Assembly (NCBI GenBank): GCA_048296855.1
Contig: CP182631.1
DNA from: Pseudocolwellia sp048296855
GTDB taxonomy: Bacteria; Pseudomonadota; Gammaproteobacteria; Enterobacterales; Alteromonadaceae
Length of the DNA stretch: 64,000 bases
Strand: one strand, 5' to 3'
Part shown: positions 1 through 8,684 of the stretch, in pieces
How the letters are laid out: each line of letters starts with the position of its first letter
How positions within the stretch are numbered: the first letter of the stretch is position 1
Made by a program: the position numbers and the translations under genes
The notes under the pieces: model-generated
Databases searched by the model: none
What the model saw: only the letters and a program-made list of their open reading frames with translations
What the model was told of the DNA's origin: nothing

Positions 1-900
1 TCTTTTTTCGGTGCTGATGAGTTTTCAGATCTCGCCTCTTCATTCGATTTTTCTCAAACGTTTAAACAAGCAGAATACATTCGATGGAATTCGCTTAGAG
101 CGATGGAAGATTCAAGGTTCATAGGGTTAACCTTACCCAATATATTAATGAGATCTCCTTATAAAAATGACGGTAGCCGAAGCGAAAGTTTCAAATTTGT
201 TGAGCAAATAAAAAATCCTAAAAAAGATCATTTATGGGGGAATGCTGCTTTTGCATTTGGTGGCGTTCTTCTTCGTTCATTTACTGAGTCAGGTTGGTTC
301 GGTCAAATTCGTGGAATGCAACCAGGCAAGAAAACAAAAGGTTTAGTGTGTGATCTTCCCGTTTGTGAATATGAGACTGACTTATACCGAGGACGCAGTA
401 AACCCTCTATTAATTTTTTAGTTGGGGATAAATCAGAAAAAGAATTGTCTGATAATGGTTTTATATCACTTTCAGCCGTACCAGGAAGCGAACACTTGGT
501 TTTTTACAGTAATGCTTCAGCTCAAAAACCTCAGGAATATGATTCATTATCATCCTCAGTAAATGCAAAGCTATCCTCTATGTTGCAGTATATTTTATGT
601 GTTTCTAGATTTGCTCATTACATCAAAGTATTAGGTAGAGAAAAAGTAGGATCATTTCACTCCGCAGAAAAGTGTGAAAGAGAGTTACAACAGTGGTTAC
701 ATCAATACACAGCAGCATCAGATTCTGCTTCTGATGAAGTGAGAAGTAAATATCCACTGCAGAGTGCACAAGTGCAAGTAAAAGAAATGAGAGGTAAGCC
801 AGGCCATTACTACTCAAGTATTCAATTACAACCGTATTTTCAGTTAGATCAAATGATCTCAAGTATTAAATTAGTAACAGAGCTAACACCCAGAAGTTAG
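1..900 (+). CDS. tssC: T6SS contractile sheath large subunit TssC (VipB), 5'-truncated by window edge
   Basis: TssC pairs with TssB to build the contractile sheath that drives the T6SS tube into a target cell. The reading frame is open from base 1, so the gene starts outside the window; about 299 C-terminal residues of a protein usually near 500 are visible. The early stretch FFGADEFSDL, then YIRWNSLR and EDSRFIGLTLP, is the conserved TssC core, and the tail has the family pattern of a C-terminal strand ending in VTELTPR. tagJ follows after 17 nt, so the genes are surely co-transcribed. A methionine at 103 exists but lies inside the conserved domain and is not a start. Identification is firm; only the N-terminus is unknown. 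Confidence 0.96.
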   Translation, partial: SFFGADEFSDLASSFDFSQTFKQAEYIRWNSLRAMEDSRFIGLTLPNILMRSPYKNDGSRSESFKFVEQIKNPKKDHLWGNAAFAFGGVLLRSFTESGWFGQIRGMQPGKKTKGLVCDLPVCEYETDLYRGRSKPSINFLVGDKSEKELSDNGFISLSAVPGSEHLVFYSNASAQKPQEYDSLSSSVNAKLSSMLQYILCVSRFAHYIKVLGREKVGSFHSAEKCERELQQWLHQYTAASDSASDEVRSKYPLQSAQVQVKEMRGKPGHYYSSIQLQPYFQLDQMISSIKLVTELTPRS

Positions 901-917
901 CCAATAAAGGACGAATA

Positions 918-1703
918 ATGAATAAAATTAAGGAAATGCTACAAGAAGGGCGATTAGCCGATGCTATTTCTTATCTTGAGGAACTATTAAGAGAAGACCC
1001 CCTTAATGTCGATTACAAAAGTACATTTATCGAATTATTATGTATTAATGGCGAGTTAGAGCGAGCAGATAAACAACTGAATAATATAGTCCAAAAGCAT
1101 CCAGATTTTTTAATTGGAGCTTCAAACTTAAGACAGTTAATTCGTGCAGAACAAGCTCGACAAGACTTTATCGTCGGTAAAGCGATTCCTAATATATTTT
1201 CTGAATCTGACGCTCATATTGAGTCGTTCATGAAACTAAGACTAGAAATCACTCAAGGTGAAGAAAGAACTATTAGTGAAAGCGCCATAAGCCTTGAATC
1301 TGCTAGACCACAAGTAAAACTAGCGATTAATAACAAAGACACAACCGAAGTTAGAGACTTAGACGACAGTTTAGGTGGTTTTATTGAAATATTTGGAACC
1401 GATGGTAAGTTTTACGTAGCTCAGTTAAATGAAATTGAATATATGTACTTTCAACCCGTCACTTCATTATTAGAGCAAGTTTGGCGTAAAGTTGAACTTA
1501 GTATAAAAGATGGTCCTAGTGGTGAAGCTCATGTTCCTATGGTTTATGGAACAAGTAAAACTGATGCAGAAAAGCTAGGACGAGAAACTGATTGGCATGA
1601 AACGGCGCCAGATGTAATGACGGGTGTTGGACAGAAAATGTGGTTTGTTAATGAAGAAGCCTTACCTATGACAAGTATTCAAAAGCTTGAAACGGTAGCT
1701 TAA
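918..1703 (+). CDS. tagJ: T6SS accessory protein TagJ (ImpE/SciE/HsiE family)
   Basis: The 261-residue protein begins with a TPR-like helical region (residues 1-60, LADAISYLEELLREDPLN) and continues into the conserved ImpE domain, with DLDDSLGGFIEIFGTDGKFYV and the C-terminal pattern GxETDWHE. In systems studied elsewhere, TagJ/HsiE binds the sheath protein TssB and contacts the ClpV ATPase, helping contracted sheath to be recycled; this is family knowledge. Its presence places this T6SS among those carrying the TagJ recycling adaptor. It lies 17 nt after tssC and 12 nt before tssE with a GGACGA ribosome-binding stretch before the ATG. No anomaly is visible. Confidence 0.92.
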   Translation: MNKIKEMLQEGRLADAISYLEELLREDPLNVDYKSTFIELLCINGELERADKQLNNIVQKHPDFLIGASNLRQLIRAEQARQDFIVGKAIPNIFSESDAHIESFMKLRLEITQGEERTISESAISLESARPQVKLAINNKDTTEVRDLDDSLGGFIEIFGTDGKFYVAQLNEIEYMYFQPVTSLLEQVWRKVELSIKDGPSGEAHVPMVYGTSKTDAEKLGRETDWHETAPDVMTGVGQKMWFVNEEALPMTSIQKLETVA

Positions 1704-1715
1704 GCCGAATTAACT

Positions 1716-2204
1716 ATGAATAGTAAACATCAGGCCATACAAGCATCAATATTGGATCGTTTAATAGACGATTCACCTGATGATTATGATGTGAAAGAAT
1801 TACACAAAGGTCAAAGCTTAAAACAGTTAAGAGCCAGTGTGCGAAGAGATCTTGAAAATCTTCTCAATGCTAAGGTTCAATGGTTAACTTGGCCCGAAAA
1901 TTATCAAGAATTAGATCATTCATTGTTGAATTATGGTCTTCATGATTTTTCAAGTATGAGGGTTTCTAGTCTTGAGGGTCGTCAATTACTTTGTGAAAAA
2001 GTTGCCCAAGTAATTAAAAGATTTGAACCCAGATTTATAGAAGTTGATGTTGAAATTGTAGATAAAGAACAACCTTTAGATCGAATAATGCGGTTACGAA
2101 TAAATGCACTTTTATACGCAGACCCAGAACCAGAATATATTTCGTTTGATTCTGAAGTTGAGCCAGTGCACCTAGGAATGAAGGTTAATGAGGTTATTTC
2201 ATGA
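1716..2204 (+). CDS. tssE: T6SS baseplate protein TssE (gp25-like)
   Basis: TssE is the phage gp25 homologue that starts sheath polymerisation at the baseplate wedge, together with TssF, TssG and TssK. The 162-residue product shows SILDRLIDD at the N-terminus, a central SVRRDLENLLNAK (the gp25/LysM-like signature, R-x-D-L-E-x-L-L-N) and LNYGLHDFSS. The RIEVDVEIV-type beta strands fill the C-terminus. The stop codon overlaps the tssF start by 4 nt (ATGA), implying translational coupling. Length is typical of the family. Confidence 0.95.
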   Translation: MNSKHQAIQASILDRLIDDSPDDYDVKELHKGQSLKQLRASVRRDLENLLNAKVQWLTWPENYQELDHSLLNYGLHDFSSMRVSSLEGRQLLCEKVAQVIKRFEPRFIEVDVEIVDKEQPLDRIMRLRINALLYADPEPEYISFDSEVEPVHLGMKVNEVIS

Positions 2205-4033
2205 ATAATGATTTATTAAAATACTATAACCGTGAACTAGCTTTTATTCGTCATATGGGAGCTGAATTTTCAACAAATTATCCTAAACTAGCAGGACGAC
2301 TTAGACTTAGTGATGAACAAGTTGAAGATCCTCATGTTTCGCGTTTAATTGAAGCTTTTTCACTACTTACTGCGCAAATTAGACAAAAACTTGATGATAG
2401 TTTTCCTGAGCTTACAGAAGCTTTATTAGGGCAACTTTATCCAGACTATCAAGCACCTATACCTTCAATGACTGTTATTAAAATGGTCACCGAAAATGTA
2501 TCAACAACAGGTGTATTATTACCTAAAAAAACTAAAGTTGAAACTCAAGTTGAAGGCATGAAAACGTGCCATTTTAGAACATGTTACGATACAAAACTTT
2601 GGCCTCTTGATGTTATTGATGCTCGGTTTCAAAATGCTCCTTTTAATGCACCTGAACCCATATGGAATAGTAAGCCTAAATCCATCATTAAACTCAGCTT
2701 AAAGGGTGAGTTTGAAGATGTATCTATGTCAACTCTAGGATTAGATAAACTTCGTTTTTTCTTAAATGGACAGCAACATCAAACATTCCATTTATATGAA
2801 TTACTATTTGAACAGGTTATTGGATTTTCGATAGTAAAAAAAGACGATTTTTCTACAGTTAAGTATTTCGAGAAAAGGCATATTAAAACCGTTGGTTTTG
2901 AAGATGATCAGCAAGTTGTTCCTTATAGTCAACGTACATTATCTGGTTACCGTTTACTTCTTGAAAACTTTATATTTCCTGAAAAATTTCTATTTTTTGA
3001 TTTAGATGAACTTGATACAAAATGGCAAGGTATAGATGATCAGTTTGAAATATTCTTTTACCTAAAAGAAGGCTCTGAAGATCTTGAAAAACAAGTTAAT
3101 GCGAATAATTTCCTTTTAGGCTGTACTCCTATTATTAACCTGTTTGAACAAGAGTTAGAGCCAGTTAGAGTCGAACCATCGCAATACGAATTTAAACTCA
3201 GTCCTCGATATTTAGATGCAGATGTCGCAGAAATAATTAGCATTAGTGACGTTACGGCTTTCGACCCCAAAGATAATGAAATATTAGTGACTCCGTTTTA
3301 TGGCGAAACACATCCTAATTACTTAGATCAAAACCGCTTGTTTTGGAATATTAGAAGAGAAGCGTCAAGTTGGGCAGGAGGTTATGCTGAATTTGGTACT
3401 GAAATGTATCTATCTTTAGTGGATCACCAGTTTAAAGGTTTTACTGCCGATGATGATCATGGCTCATGGTTATTAAGTGTCAACGCCTTATGTAGTAATC
3501 GTAACTTACCTGCGCATTTACCTTTTGGTACAAATGAACCTAAGATGTTTATTCCAGACCGTGCCGACATTATCAAAAAGGTTAAGTGTTTATTAGCACC
3601 AACTCAACCTGTGCGTGCAGATTTAGGTGATTCGTCAAGATGGCAATTAGTTAGCCATTTATCACTTGACAGTTTTACAGGGAATAATGCGGTAAAAACA
3701 TTGAAAGAAATGTTGAAACTGTATGATTTTAAAAACTCACCTGAAAATAAAACACTCATAGAAAGCATAAACGCAATAAAAGTAACGCCTGCTACGGCAA
3801 GAGTAAATCAAAATGGAATGATAGGTTTTAGCTGTGGTAATGATATTGAACTTACTTTTAGTAGTGAACATTATTCAGGTAGCGATGTATTCTTCTTCTG
3901 TACGATATTAGATCGAGTTTTTGCGCAATTTGCGGCAATTAATAGCTTTACACGTTTAAGTGTTCGTTTTAAAGATCAAAATAGTATTTATCATACTTGG
4001 CCAAGTAGGGCTGGCAAGGTGCCATTGATATGA
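2201..4033 (+). CDS. tssF: T6SS baseplate protein TssF
   Basis: TssF forms the TssF2-TssG core of the baseplate wedge. The 610-residue protein opens with LLKYYNRELAFIRHMGAEFSTNYPKLAGRL, broken here only for description; YYNRELA and F..YPK.AGRL are hallmarks of the family, as are DPHVSRLIEAFSLL and LTEALLGQLYPDY. The C-terminus contains the usual RLSVRF and W-P beta segment. It overlaps tssE and tssG by 4 nt at each end (ATGA junctions), so the three baseplate genes are translationally coupled. Length fits the family. Confidence 0.97.
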   Translation: MNNDLLKYYNRELAFIRHMGAEFSTNYPKLAGRLRLSDEQVEDPHVSRLIEAFSLLTAQIRQKLDDSFPELTEALLGQLYPDYQAPIPSMTVIKMVTENVSTTGVLLPKKTKVETQVEGMKTCHFRTCYDTKLWPLDVIDARFQNAPFNAPEPIWNSKPKSIIKLSLKGEFEDVSMSTLGLDKLRFFLNGQQHQTFHLYELLFEQVIGFSIVKKDDFSTVKYFEKRHIKTVGFEDDQQVVPYSQRTLSGYRLLLENFIFPEKFLFFDLDELDTKWQGIDDQFEIFFYLKEGSEDLEKQVNANNFLLGCTPIINLFEQELEPVRVEPSQYEFKLSPRYLDADVAEIISISDVTAFDPKDNEILVTPFYGETHPNYLDQNRLFWNIRREASSWAGGYAEFGTEMYLSLVDHQFKGFTADDDHGSWLLSVNALCSNRNLPAHLPFGTNEPKMFIPDRADIIKKVKCLLAPTQPVRADLGDSSRWQLVSHLSLDSFTGNNAVKTLKEMLKLYDFKNSPENKTLIESINAIKVTPATARVNQNGMIGFSCGNDIELTFSSEHYSGSDVFFFCTILDRVFAQFAAINSFTRLSVRFKDQNSIYHTWPSRAGKVPLI

Positions 4034-5013
4034 GTATTCAGTCTTTATTAGACAATCCGTCTGAACATGATTTTTATCAAGCTGTTTTTGCACTACAAAA
4101 GCAACTAGCTCAGGGTAAAGCTCAGTTTAGAAAAGTTGGACATGATAGTTTACCTAAAAATGAATTGGTCAGATTTAAAGCTGAACAACATCTTGGTTTT
4201 CCTGGTCAACCTATAAAAGAAGTCAGCCAGAATGATACATCAAAAGATGCTATTTCAGTTGATATGTTAGTTTCTTTTATGGGACTCACCGGCTCAAGCG
4301 GTGTGCTACCGCAACACTATTCGGAGCTCGTGTTAGAAAGATTAAAATTAAAAGATACAGGCATGAAAGATTTTTATGATTTATTTAATCATCGACTAAT
4401 TTCATTATTTTATCGAGCATGGGAAAAATATAGATTTTCTGTTAACTATCAAAATAATCAATCATATGCACCAGATTCTTTTTCTTTTGCTATTAGCAAA
4501 TTATCTGGAAATCAGAATAATAATCTTTTATATGCGGGTATTTTTAATAAAAAAATTAGAAGTGTCGATGGGTTGATCAGTATTTTAAGTCACTTTACCC
4601 AAAGTGAAGTTTCAGTAAAACAATTTAAAGGTAAATGGCAAAAATTATCAGTTACAGAACAAACTCGTTTAGCTGCAAGAAAATTACCCGAAGGGCAGTT
4701 TGCAAGACTAGGTGTTGATGCAAGTATAGGAAGTAGGGTTTGGGATATAAATTCTGGTATTGAGATTTATATTAAACCTCAATCAGAAAACGCACTCAGT
4801 CATTATGCTAAAAGGTTAGAAATAGTAAAAGAAGTCAAGTCTTTGGTTAGTTCCTACTTAGGTCTTGGAATAAAATTCAAGTTATTTTTGGCAATTAAGC
4901 AAGGCGCTATGCCTATCGTTCAACTATCTAAAGGTGGAGTTCCTTTAGGAATGGGGGGAGGGTTAGTGTCAAGAAAAGAAAAATTTACTAACTCATATTC
5001 ATTACCCTTATAA
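4030..5013 (+). CDS. tssG: T6SS baseplate protein TssG
   Basis: TssG is the second core baseplate wedge protein. The 327-residue product has the characteristic LVRFKAEQHLGFPGQPI segment near residues 47-63, VSFMGLTGSSGVLPQHYSE at about 83-101 and FYDLFNHRLISLFYRAWEKYRF at about 113-134, all diagnostic. The start codon overlaps the tssF stop. A gap of 93 nt follows before tssH, with no convincing terminator, so the ATPase gene probably shares the transcript. Confidence 0.96.
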   Translation: MSIQSLLDNPSEHDFYQAVFALQKQLAQGKAQFRKVGHDSLPKNELVRFKAEQHLGFPGQPIKEVSQNDTSKDAISVDMLVSFMGLTGSSGVLPQHYSELVLERLKLKDTGMKDFYDLFNHRLISLFYRAWEKYRFSVNYQNNQSYAPDSFSFAISKLSGNQNNNLLYAGIFNKKIRSVDGLISILSHFTQSEVSVKQFKGKWQKLSVTEQTRLAARKLPEGQFARLGVDASIGSRVWDINSGIEIYIKPQSENALSHYAKRLEIVKEVKSLVSSYLGLGIKFKLFLAIKQGAMPIVQLSKGGVPLGMGGGLVSRKEKFTNSYSLPL

Positions 5014-5106
5014 AAAACTCAAAGTAAATAACATTTATAAACAACAAATTATAGTTAGAAAAAAGAATAAATTGTAATAATTAAACTTAAATTAAAGGAT
5101 TAAAAA

Positions 5107-7713
5107 ATGTCAGCAATGACCTTAAATAAACTGGTAGAAAAATTAACGCCTGAATGTCGCCAAGCCTTAGAGAAAGGCGCGGCTATCTGTCATAGTCGTA
5201 GTCAGTTTACTGTAGAGATTGAGCACTGGATACTGGCATTAATTGAAAAAGAACTAGGAGATATGCTCCTAATTATGGCGAGCTTTTCAATTGATAAAGA
5301 AAAATTAATTGCCGAGTTACATCAAGGCTTAGAAAAGTTAAAAACCGGTCATAGTGCGGCCCCTAGTCTATCACCACATATCGTTACTTTATTACGTCAA
5401 ACTTGGCTTAATACAAGTATTGAATTTAACGATACACAAATACGCTCGGCTTATATTCTATATACTTTATTGAATGATGAATCGCTTAGTGCTTTAGTTT
5501 CTCGCTCGGCAAAACAATTACTTAAAGTTGATGCAGCCCAATTACTCCATGCATGGCCTCAACTAGCCAGCCAGTCAAAAGAACAAATTACTGCCCAAAC
5601 CAATACTCCACAAAATGTAACAAATACAAAAATGAGTAAAACACCTAGTTTAGACCAATTTACTCAAGATTTAACCGCACAAGCGGAACAAGGGAAAATA
5701 GATCCAATATTGGGCCGTGATAATGAAATTCGCCAAATGATTGATATTCTAACTAGGCGTAGACAAAATAATCCTATTTTAACTGGTGAGGCCGGAGTTG
5801 GAAAAACAGCTGTTGTTGAAGGTTTAGCACTTAAAATATCTCAGCAAGATGTGCCTCTAGCGTTGAAAAACGTACGAATTCATGTGTTAGATCTAGCTTT
5901 ATTGCAAGCAGGTGCCGGTATGAAGGGTGAGTTTGAAAATAGACTTAAATCTCTTATTGCTGAAGTAAAAAATGCAGCACAACCTGTTATTTTATTTATT
6001 GATGAAGCACACACAATGATAGGTAGTGGCGGACAAGCGGGTCAAAATGATGCGGCTAACTTATTAAAACCAGCACTTGCTCGAGGAGAGTTACGTACTA
6101 TTGCTGCTACAACATGGGCAGAATACAAGAAGTTTTTCGAAAAAGACGCGGCGCTCAGTCGTCGCTTTCAAGTTGTAAAAATAGAAGAACCCACAGAAGA
6201 ACAAGCCGTAGTTATGATGCGTGGATTGTTACCTGTAATGGAAAGCCATCATAAAATCGTTATTTCTGATCAAGCACTTTGTTCAGCAGTTAGTTTATCT
6301 CATCGCTACATAACAGGCAGACAGCTACCAGACAAAGCGGTTAGTTTACTTGATACAGCTTGTGCAAGAGTTGCAATGAGTCAAGCTTCAACTCCTGGTA
6401 GTGTCGAAAACTTACAGCGTAAAGAACAGCAAATTGAGACTCAAATCAATTTGTTAAAACGTGAAGAGAAAACAGGCGCTAACCATAAGAAACAAATAAA
6501 AACACTAAAAGATGAGTTATTAAGGGTTCAACAAGAATTAGCACCATTAGCAGAACAATGGCAGAAAGAAATAGAGTTGGTTAAAAAGGTATCTAGCTTG
6601 GTTTCTGATTTGCAAGGTGATGATGTTGATGATCTTAAAAGTAAATTACAACAATTAAAAGATCTAAAATCTGAGTTAGAAAAAAACAAACAACCAATGG
6701 TTCACTGGCAAGTAGACGAACAGCTTGTTGCCGAAGTTATTTCTGATTGGACGGGGATCCCCGTTGGTAAAATGCAGAATGACGAAATTAAAATGGTTTT
6801 AAATTTAAAAGAAACCATGGAAAAACGTATTGTTGGGCAGTCTCATGCTTTAGACATAATAGCTAAAACAGTACAAACTTCTCGAGCGCAGCTCGGTGAT
6901 GAAAAAAGACCTATTGGTGTATTTTTACTTGCAGGTCCTAGTGGCGTTGGTAAAACAGAAACAGCACTGACGCTTGCTGAACAGGTTTATGGTAGTGAAG
7001 AAAACGTTACTACTATTAATATGTCTGAGTTTAAAGAAGAACATAAAGTTTCATTACTATTAGGATCACCTCCTGGTTATGTTGGGTATGGTGAAGGTGG
7101 TGTTCTCACTGAAGCTGTTCGTCGTAAACCTTATAGCGTTATTTTATTAGATGAAATGGAAAAGGCTCATCCCGGAGTTCAAGATATTTTTTATCAAGTT
7201 TTTGATAAAGGTACTATTAAAGATGGTGAAGGGCGAGATATAGATTTTAAGAATACTATTATTATTATGACATCAAATGTTGGTACTGATACAACGATGG
7301 AGCTATTTGAAGATGAGCAAACAGCCCCTTCAATCTCAGGGTTACGCAAAGCATTACAAGATGATTTATTAACTTGTTTTAAACCAGCATTTTTAGGACG
7401 AATTAATGTTGTTCCATATATACCTCTAAGTAAAGAAACCCTTAATAACATTACTAAATTGCAATTAGCTAGGGTAAGCGTGCGTCTTGAAAATCACTAT
7501 CAAGCTTCATTTAATTATAGTGAAGACGTTATACATAAAATCGTTTCTTTATGTAGTGATGCGGGATCAGGCGCTCGAAATATTCATAATATTTTACAAA
7601 ACAGCATGCTACCTGATTTATCAGTAAAAATATTAAATAAAATGGCACTAGATAAAAAGCCAAATAAAGTTTCTGTTAATGTTAAAAATGAAGAATTTAA
7701 TTATACGGTTTAG
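5107..7713 (+). CDS. tssH: T6SS AAA+ disaggregase TssH (ClpV)
   Basis: ClpV unfolds contracted sheath so that TssB/TssC can be reused. The 868-residue protein has a Clp-N repeat domain (about 1-150), AAA1 with Walker A GEAGVGKT near residues 225-233 and Walker B LFIDEAH, a coiled-coil middle region rich in K/E/Q (about 420-530), and AAA2 with Walker A GPSGVGKT near 609-617 and Walker B ILLDEME. Sensor and arginine-finger regions such as LSRRF and GARN are present. Both ATP sites look intact. The start is preceded by AAAGGAT at good spacing. The last gene of the structural run; about 420 nt separate it from hcp. Confidence 0.96.
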   Translation: MSAMTLNKLVEKLTPECRQALEKGAAICHSRSQFTVEIEHWILALIEKELGDMLLIMASFSIDKEKLIAELHQGLEKLKTGHSAAPSLSPHIVTLLRQTWLNTSIEFNDTQIRSAYILYTLLNDESLSALVSRSAKQLLKVDAAQLLHAWPQLASQSKEQITAQTNTPQNVTNTKMSKTPSLDQFTQDLTAQAEQGKIDPILGRDNEIRQMIDILTRRRQNNPILTGEAGVGKTAVVEGLALKISQQDVPLALKNVRIHVLDLALLQAGAGMKGEFENRLKSLIAEVKNAAQPVILFIDEAHTMIGSGGQAGQNDAANLLKPALARGELRTIAATTWAEYKKFFEKDAALSRRFQVVKIEEPTEEQAVVMMRGLLPVMESHHKIVISDQALCSAVSLSHRYITGRQLPDKAVSLLDTACARVAMSQASTPGSVENLQRKEQQIETQINLLKREEKTGANHKKQIKTLKDELLRVQQELAPLAEQWQKEIELVKKVSSLVSDLQGDDVDDLKSKLQQLKDLKSELEKNKQPMVHWQVDEQLVAEVISDWTGIPVGKMQNDEIKMVLNLKETMEKRIVGQSHALDIIAKTVQTSRAQLGDEKRPIGVFLLAGPSGVGKTETALTLAEQVYGSEENVTTINMSEFKEEHKVSLLLGSPPGYVGYGEGGVLTEAVRRKPYSVILLDEMEKAHPGVQDIFYQVFDKGTIKDGEGRDIDFKNTIIIMTSNVGTDTTMELFEDEQTAPSISGLRKALQDDLLTCFKPAFLGRINVVPYIPLSKETLNNITKLQLARVSVRLENHYQASFNYSEDVIHKIVSLCSDAGSGARNIHNILQNSMLPDLSVKILNKMALDKKPNKVSVNVKNEEFNYTV

Positions 7714-7781
7714 TTTTTCAGCGTCTTTTTATTAAGTAGAAAGGGCGCTTAACTATTTTAAAATCCGTTTATATTTTGTGT

Positions 7782-7817
7782 AAAACCTGAATGTTTTTTT
7801 CTAAAAGCATTCAGTTT
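7782..7817 (+). terminator. possible tssH terminator hairpin
   Basis: Downstream of tssH, AAACCTGAATG (7783-7793) can pair with CATTCAGTTT (7808-7817), leaving one bulged C and a T-rich loop. The T tract after the stem is short (TTTATTTG), so this is a weak candidate intrinsic terminator. Confidence 0.35.
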
Positions 7818-7924
7818 ATTTGAGTATTTATCAGTAAATAAGTACAGGTTTTTTAGTGCCTAAATTTACGGTGTGAATCAACATAAAGCACTGAATTAAA
7901 AGGCAAAAATAAATAAAAATAATC

Positions 7925-7953
7925 TTGTTATTACTGTTTATTTAGTTTACTAT
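7925..7953 (+). promoter_or_regulatory. candidate sigma-70 promoter for hcp
   Basis: TTGTTA (7925-7930) and TACTAT (7948-7953) are separated by 17 nt, a good match to -35/-10 boxes. Transcription would begin near 7960 and give an hcp leader of about 175 nt containing two inverted repeats. In an AT-rich region such matches also occur by chance, so this is tentative. Confidence 0.35.
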
Positions 7954-8032
7954 TTTGGCGTAAAAATGATGGTTATGTAGTATTTCTTAAATTAATTTTG
8001 TGATGAATTGATTTAAAAAATAAAACGGAAAT

Positions 8033-8085
8033 TTCTTACTACGTAAGAACTCTTAAGTTTAAGGAAATAGTTTTTTTAAACTTAA
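8033..8085 (+). promoter_or_regulatory. paired inverted repeats in the hcp leader
   Basis: Two perfect inverted repeats lie just upstream of hcp. TTCTTAC (8033-8039) and GTAAGAA (8043-8049) flank a 3-nt centre, the shape of a protein operator. TTAAGTTTAA (8053-8062) and TTAAACTTAA (8076-8085) flank a 13-nt loop and could fold as an RNA hairpin about 50 nt before the start codon. The function is not known; regulation or protection of the abundant hcp message are both possible. Confidence 0.4.
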
Positions 8086-8134
8086 TTAAGCCTATCCACT
8101 AATGGATAAAACACTAGCAAAAGGAGCATTAATA

Positions 8135-8614
8135 ATGCAAGCAAATACGTATTTGGACTATGAAGGAATTAAAGGCGAAACTACAGCAGAAGGATACAAG
8201 GATAAAATCACTGTATTATCTGTTGACTGGAATGTAAGCCGTGAACTTAGCTCTTTTACAGGTACTGCTCAAGATCGTGAAGCAAGTGCTACACGTCTTG
8301 GTGATGTAACTATCTCTAAACTTCAAGATAATGCGTCACCTGACCTATTTAAAGAAGCAACTATTGGTAAAGGTAAAAAAGCAATTTTCTACATCACTAA
8401 ACAAGGTGATAAAATTGAAGAAATTATGAAAATTGAATTAACTGATGCCATGATTGCTAGCTATAGTGTTTCAATTCAGGGCGATCGTCCTGTTGAGCAT
8501 ATCACTATTAGCTATACAGAAATGATGATGACAGTTACTCCAACTGATGATAAAAACAACATTACTGCTCCACTTGTATACGGTTACAGTGGTGTTAAAG
8601 GTCAACAAATGTAA
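8135..8614 (+). CDS. hcp: T6SS tube protein Hcp (TssD)
   Basis: Hcp hexamers stack to form the inner tube and can carry small effectors. The frame is open from an ATG at 8102, but the start is placed at 8135 because AAAGGAG lies at ideal spacing before it and the product MQANTYLDYEGIKGE then aligns with the usual Hcp N-terminus; this gives 159 residues, the family length. Other visible family features are the IKVLSVDWNVSRE-type strand near residue 25-37, the VTISKLQDNASPDLFKEA segment and the C-terminal ISYTEMMMTV strand. It is a plain Hcp with no C-terminal effector extension. A perfect terminator follows, so hcp can be made as a separate, abundant message. Confidence 0.95.
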   Translation: MQANTYLDYEGIKGETTAEGYKDKITVLSVDWNVSRELSSFTGTAQDREASATRLGDVTISKLQDNASPDLFKEATIGKGKKAIFYITKQGDKIEEIMKIELTDAMIASYSVSIQGDRPVEHITISYTEMMMTVTPTDDKNNITAPLVYGYSGVKGQQM

Positions 8615-8632
8615 TTTGTTTGTGATCTAGGA

Positions 8633-8663
8633 CCTTAAGGGATTAGTCCCTTAAGGTTTTTTT
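8633..8663 (+). terminator. intrinsic terminator after hcp
   Basis: A perfect 10-bp stem, CCTTAAGGGA (8633-8642) with TCCCTTAAGG (8647-8656), a TTAG loop and seven T residues directly after it. It lies between hcp and vgrG, so vgrG is expressed by read-through or from its own promoter, which would give Hcp in large excess over VgrG. Confidence 0.88.
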
Positions 8664-8684
8664 ATATATTCATCGAGGCATGGA

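Noticed and set aside
7921..7980. Possible sigma-54 promoter before hcp
   Set aside because: No TGGC-N-TTGC arrangement with correct spacing could be found; a sigma-70-like match is better.
8102..8134. Upstream in-frame ATG for hcp
   Set aside because: The 11 extra residues are not part of Hcp proteins and the ribosome-binding AAAGGAG lies after this ATG.
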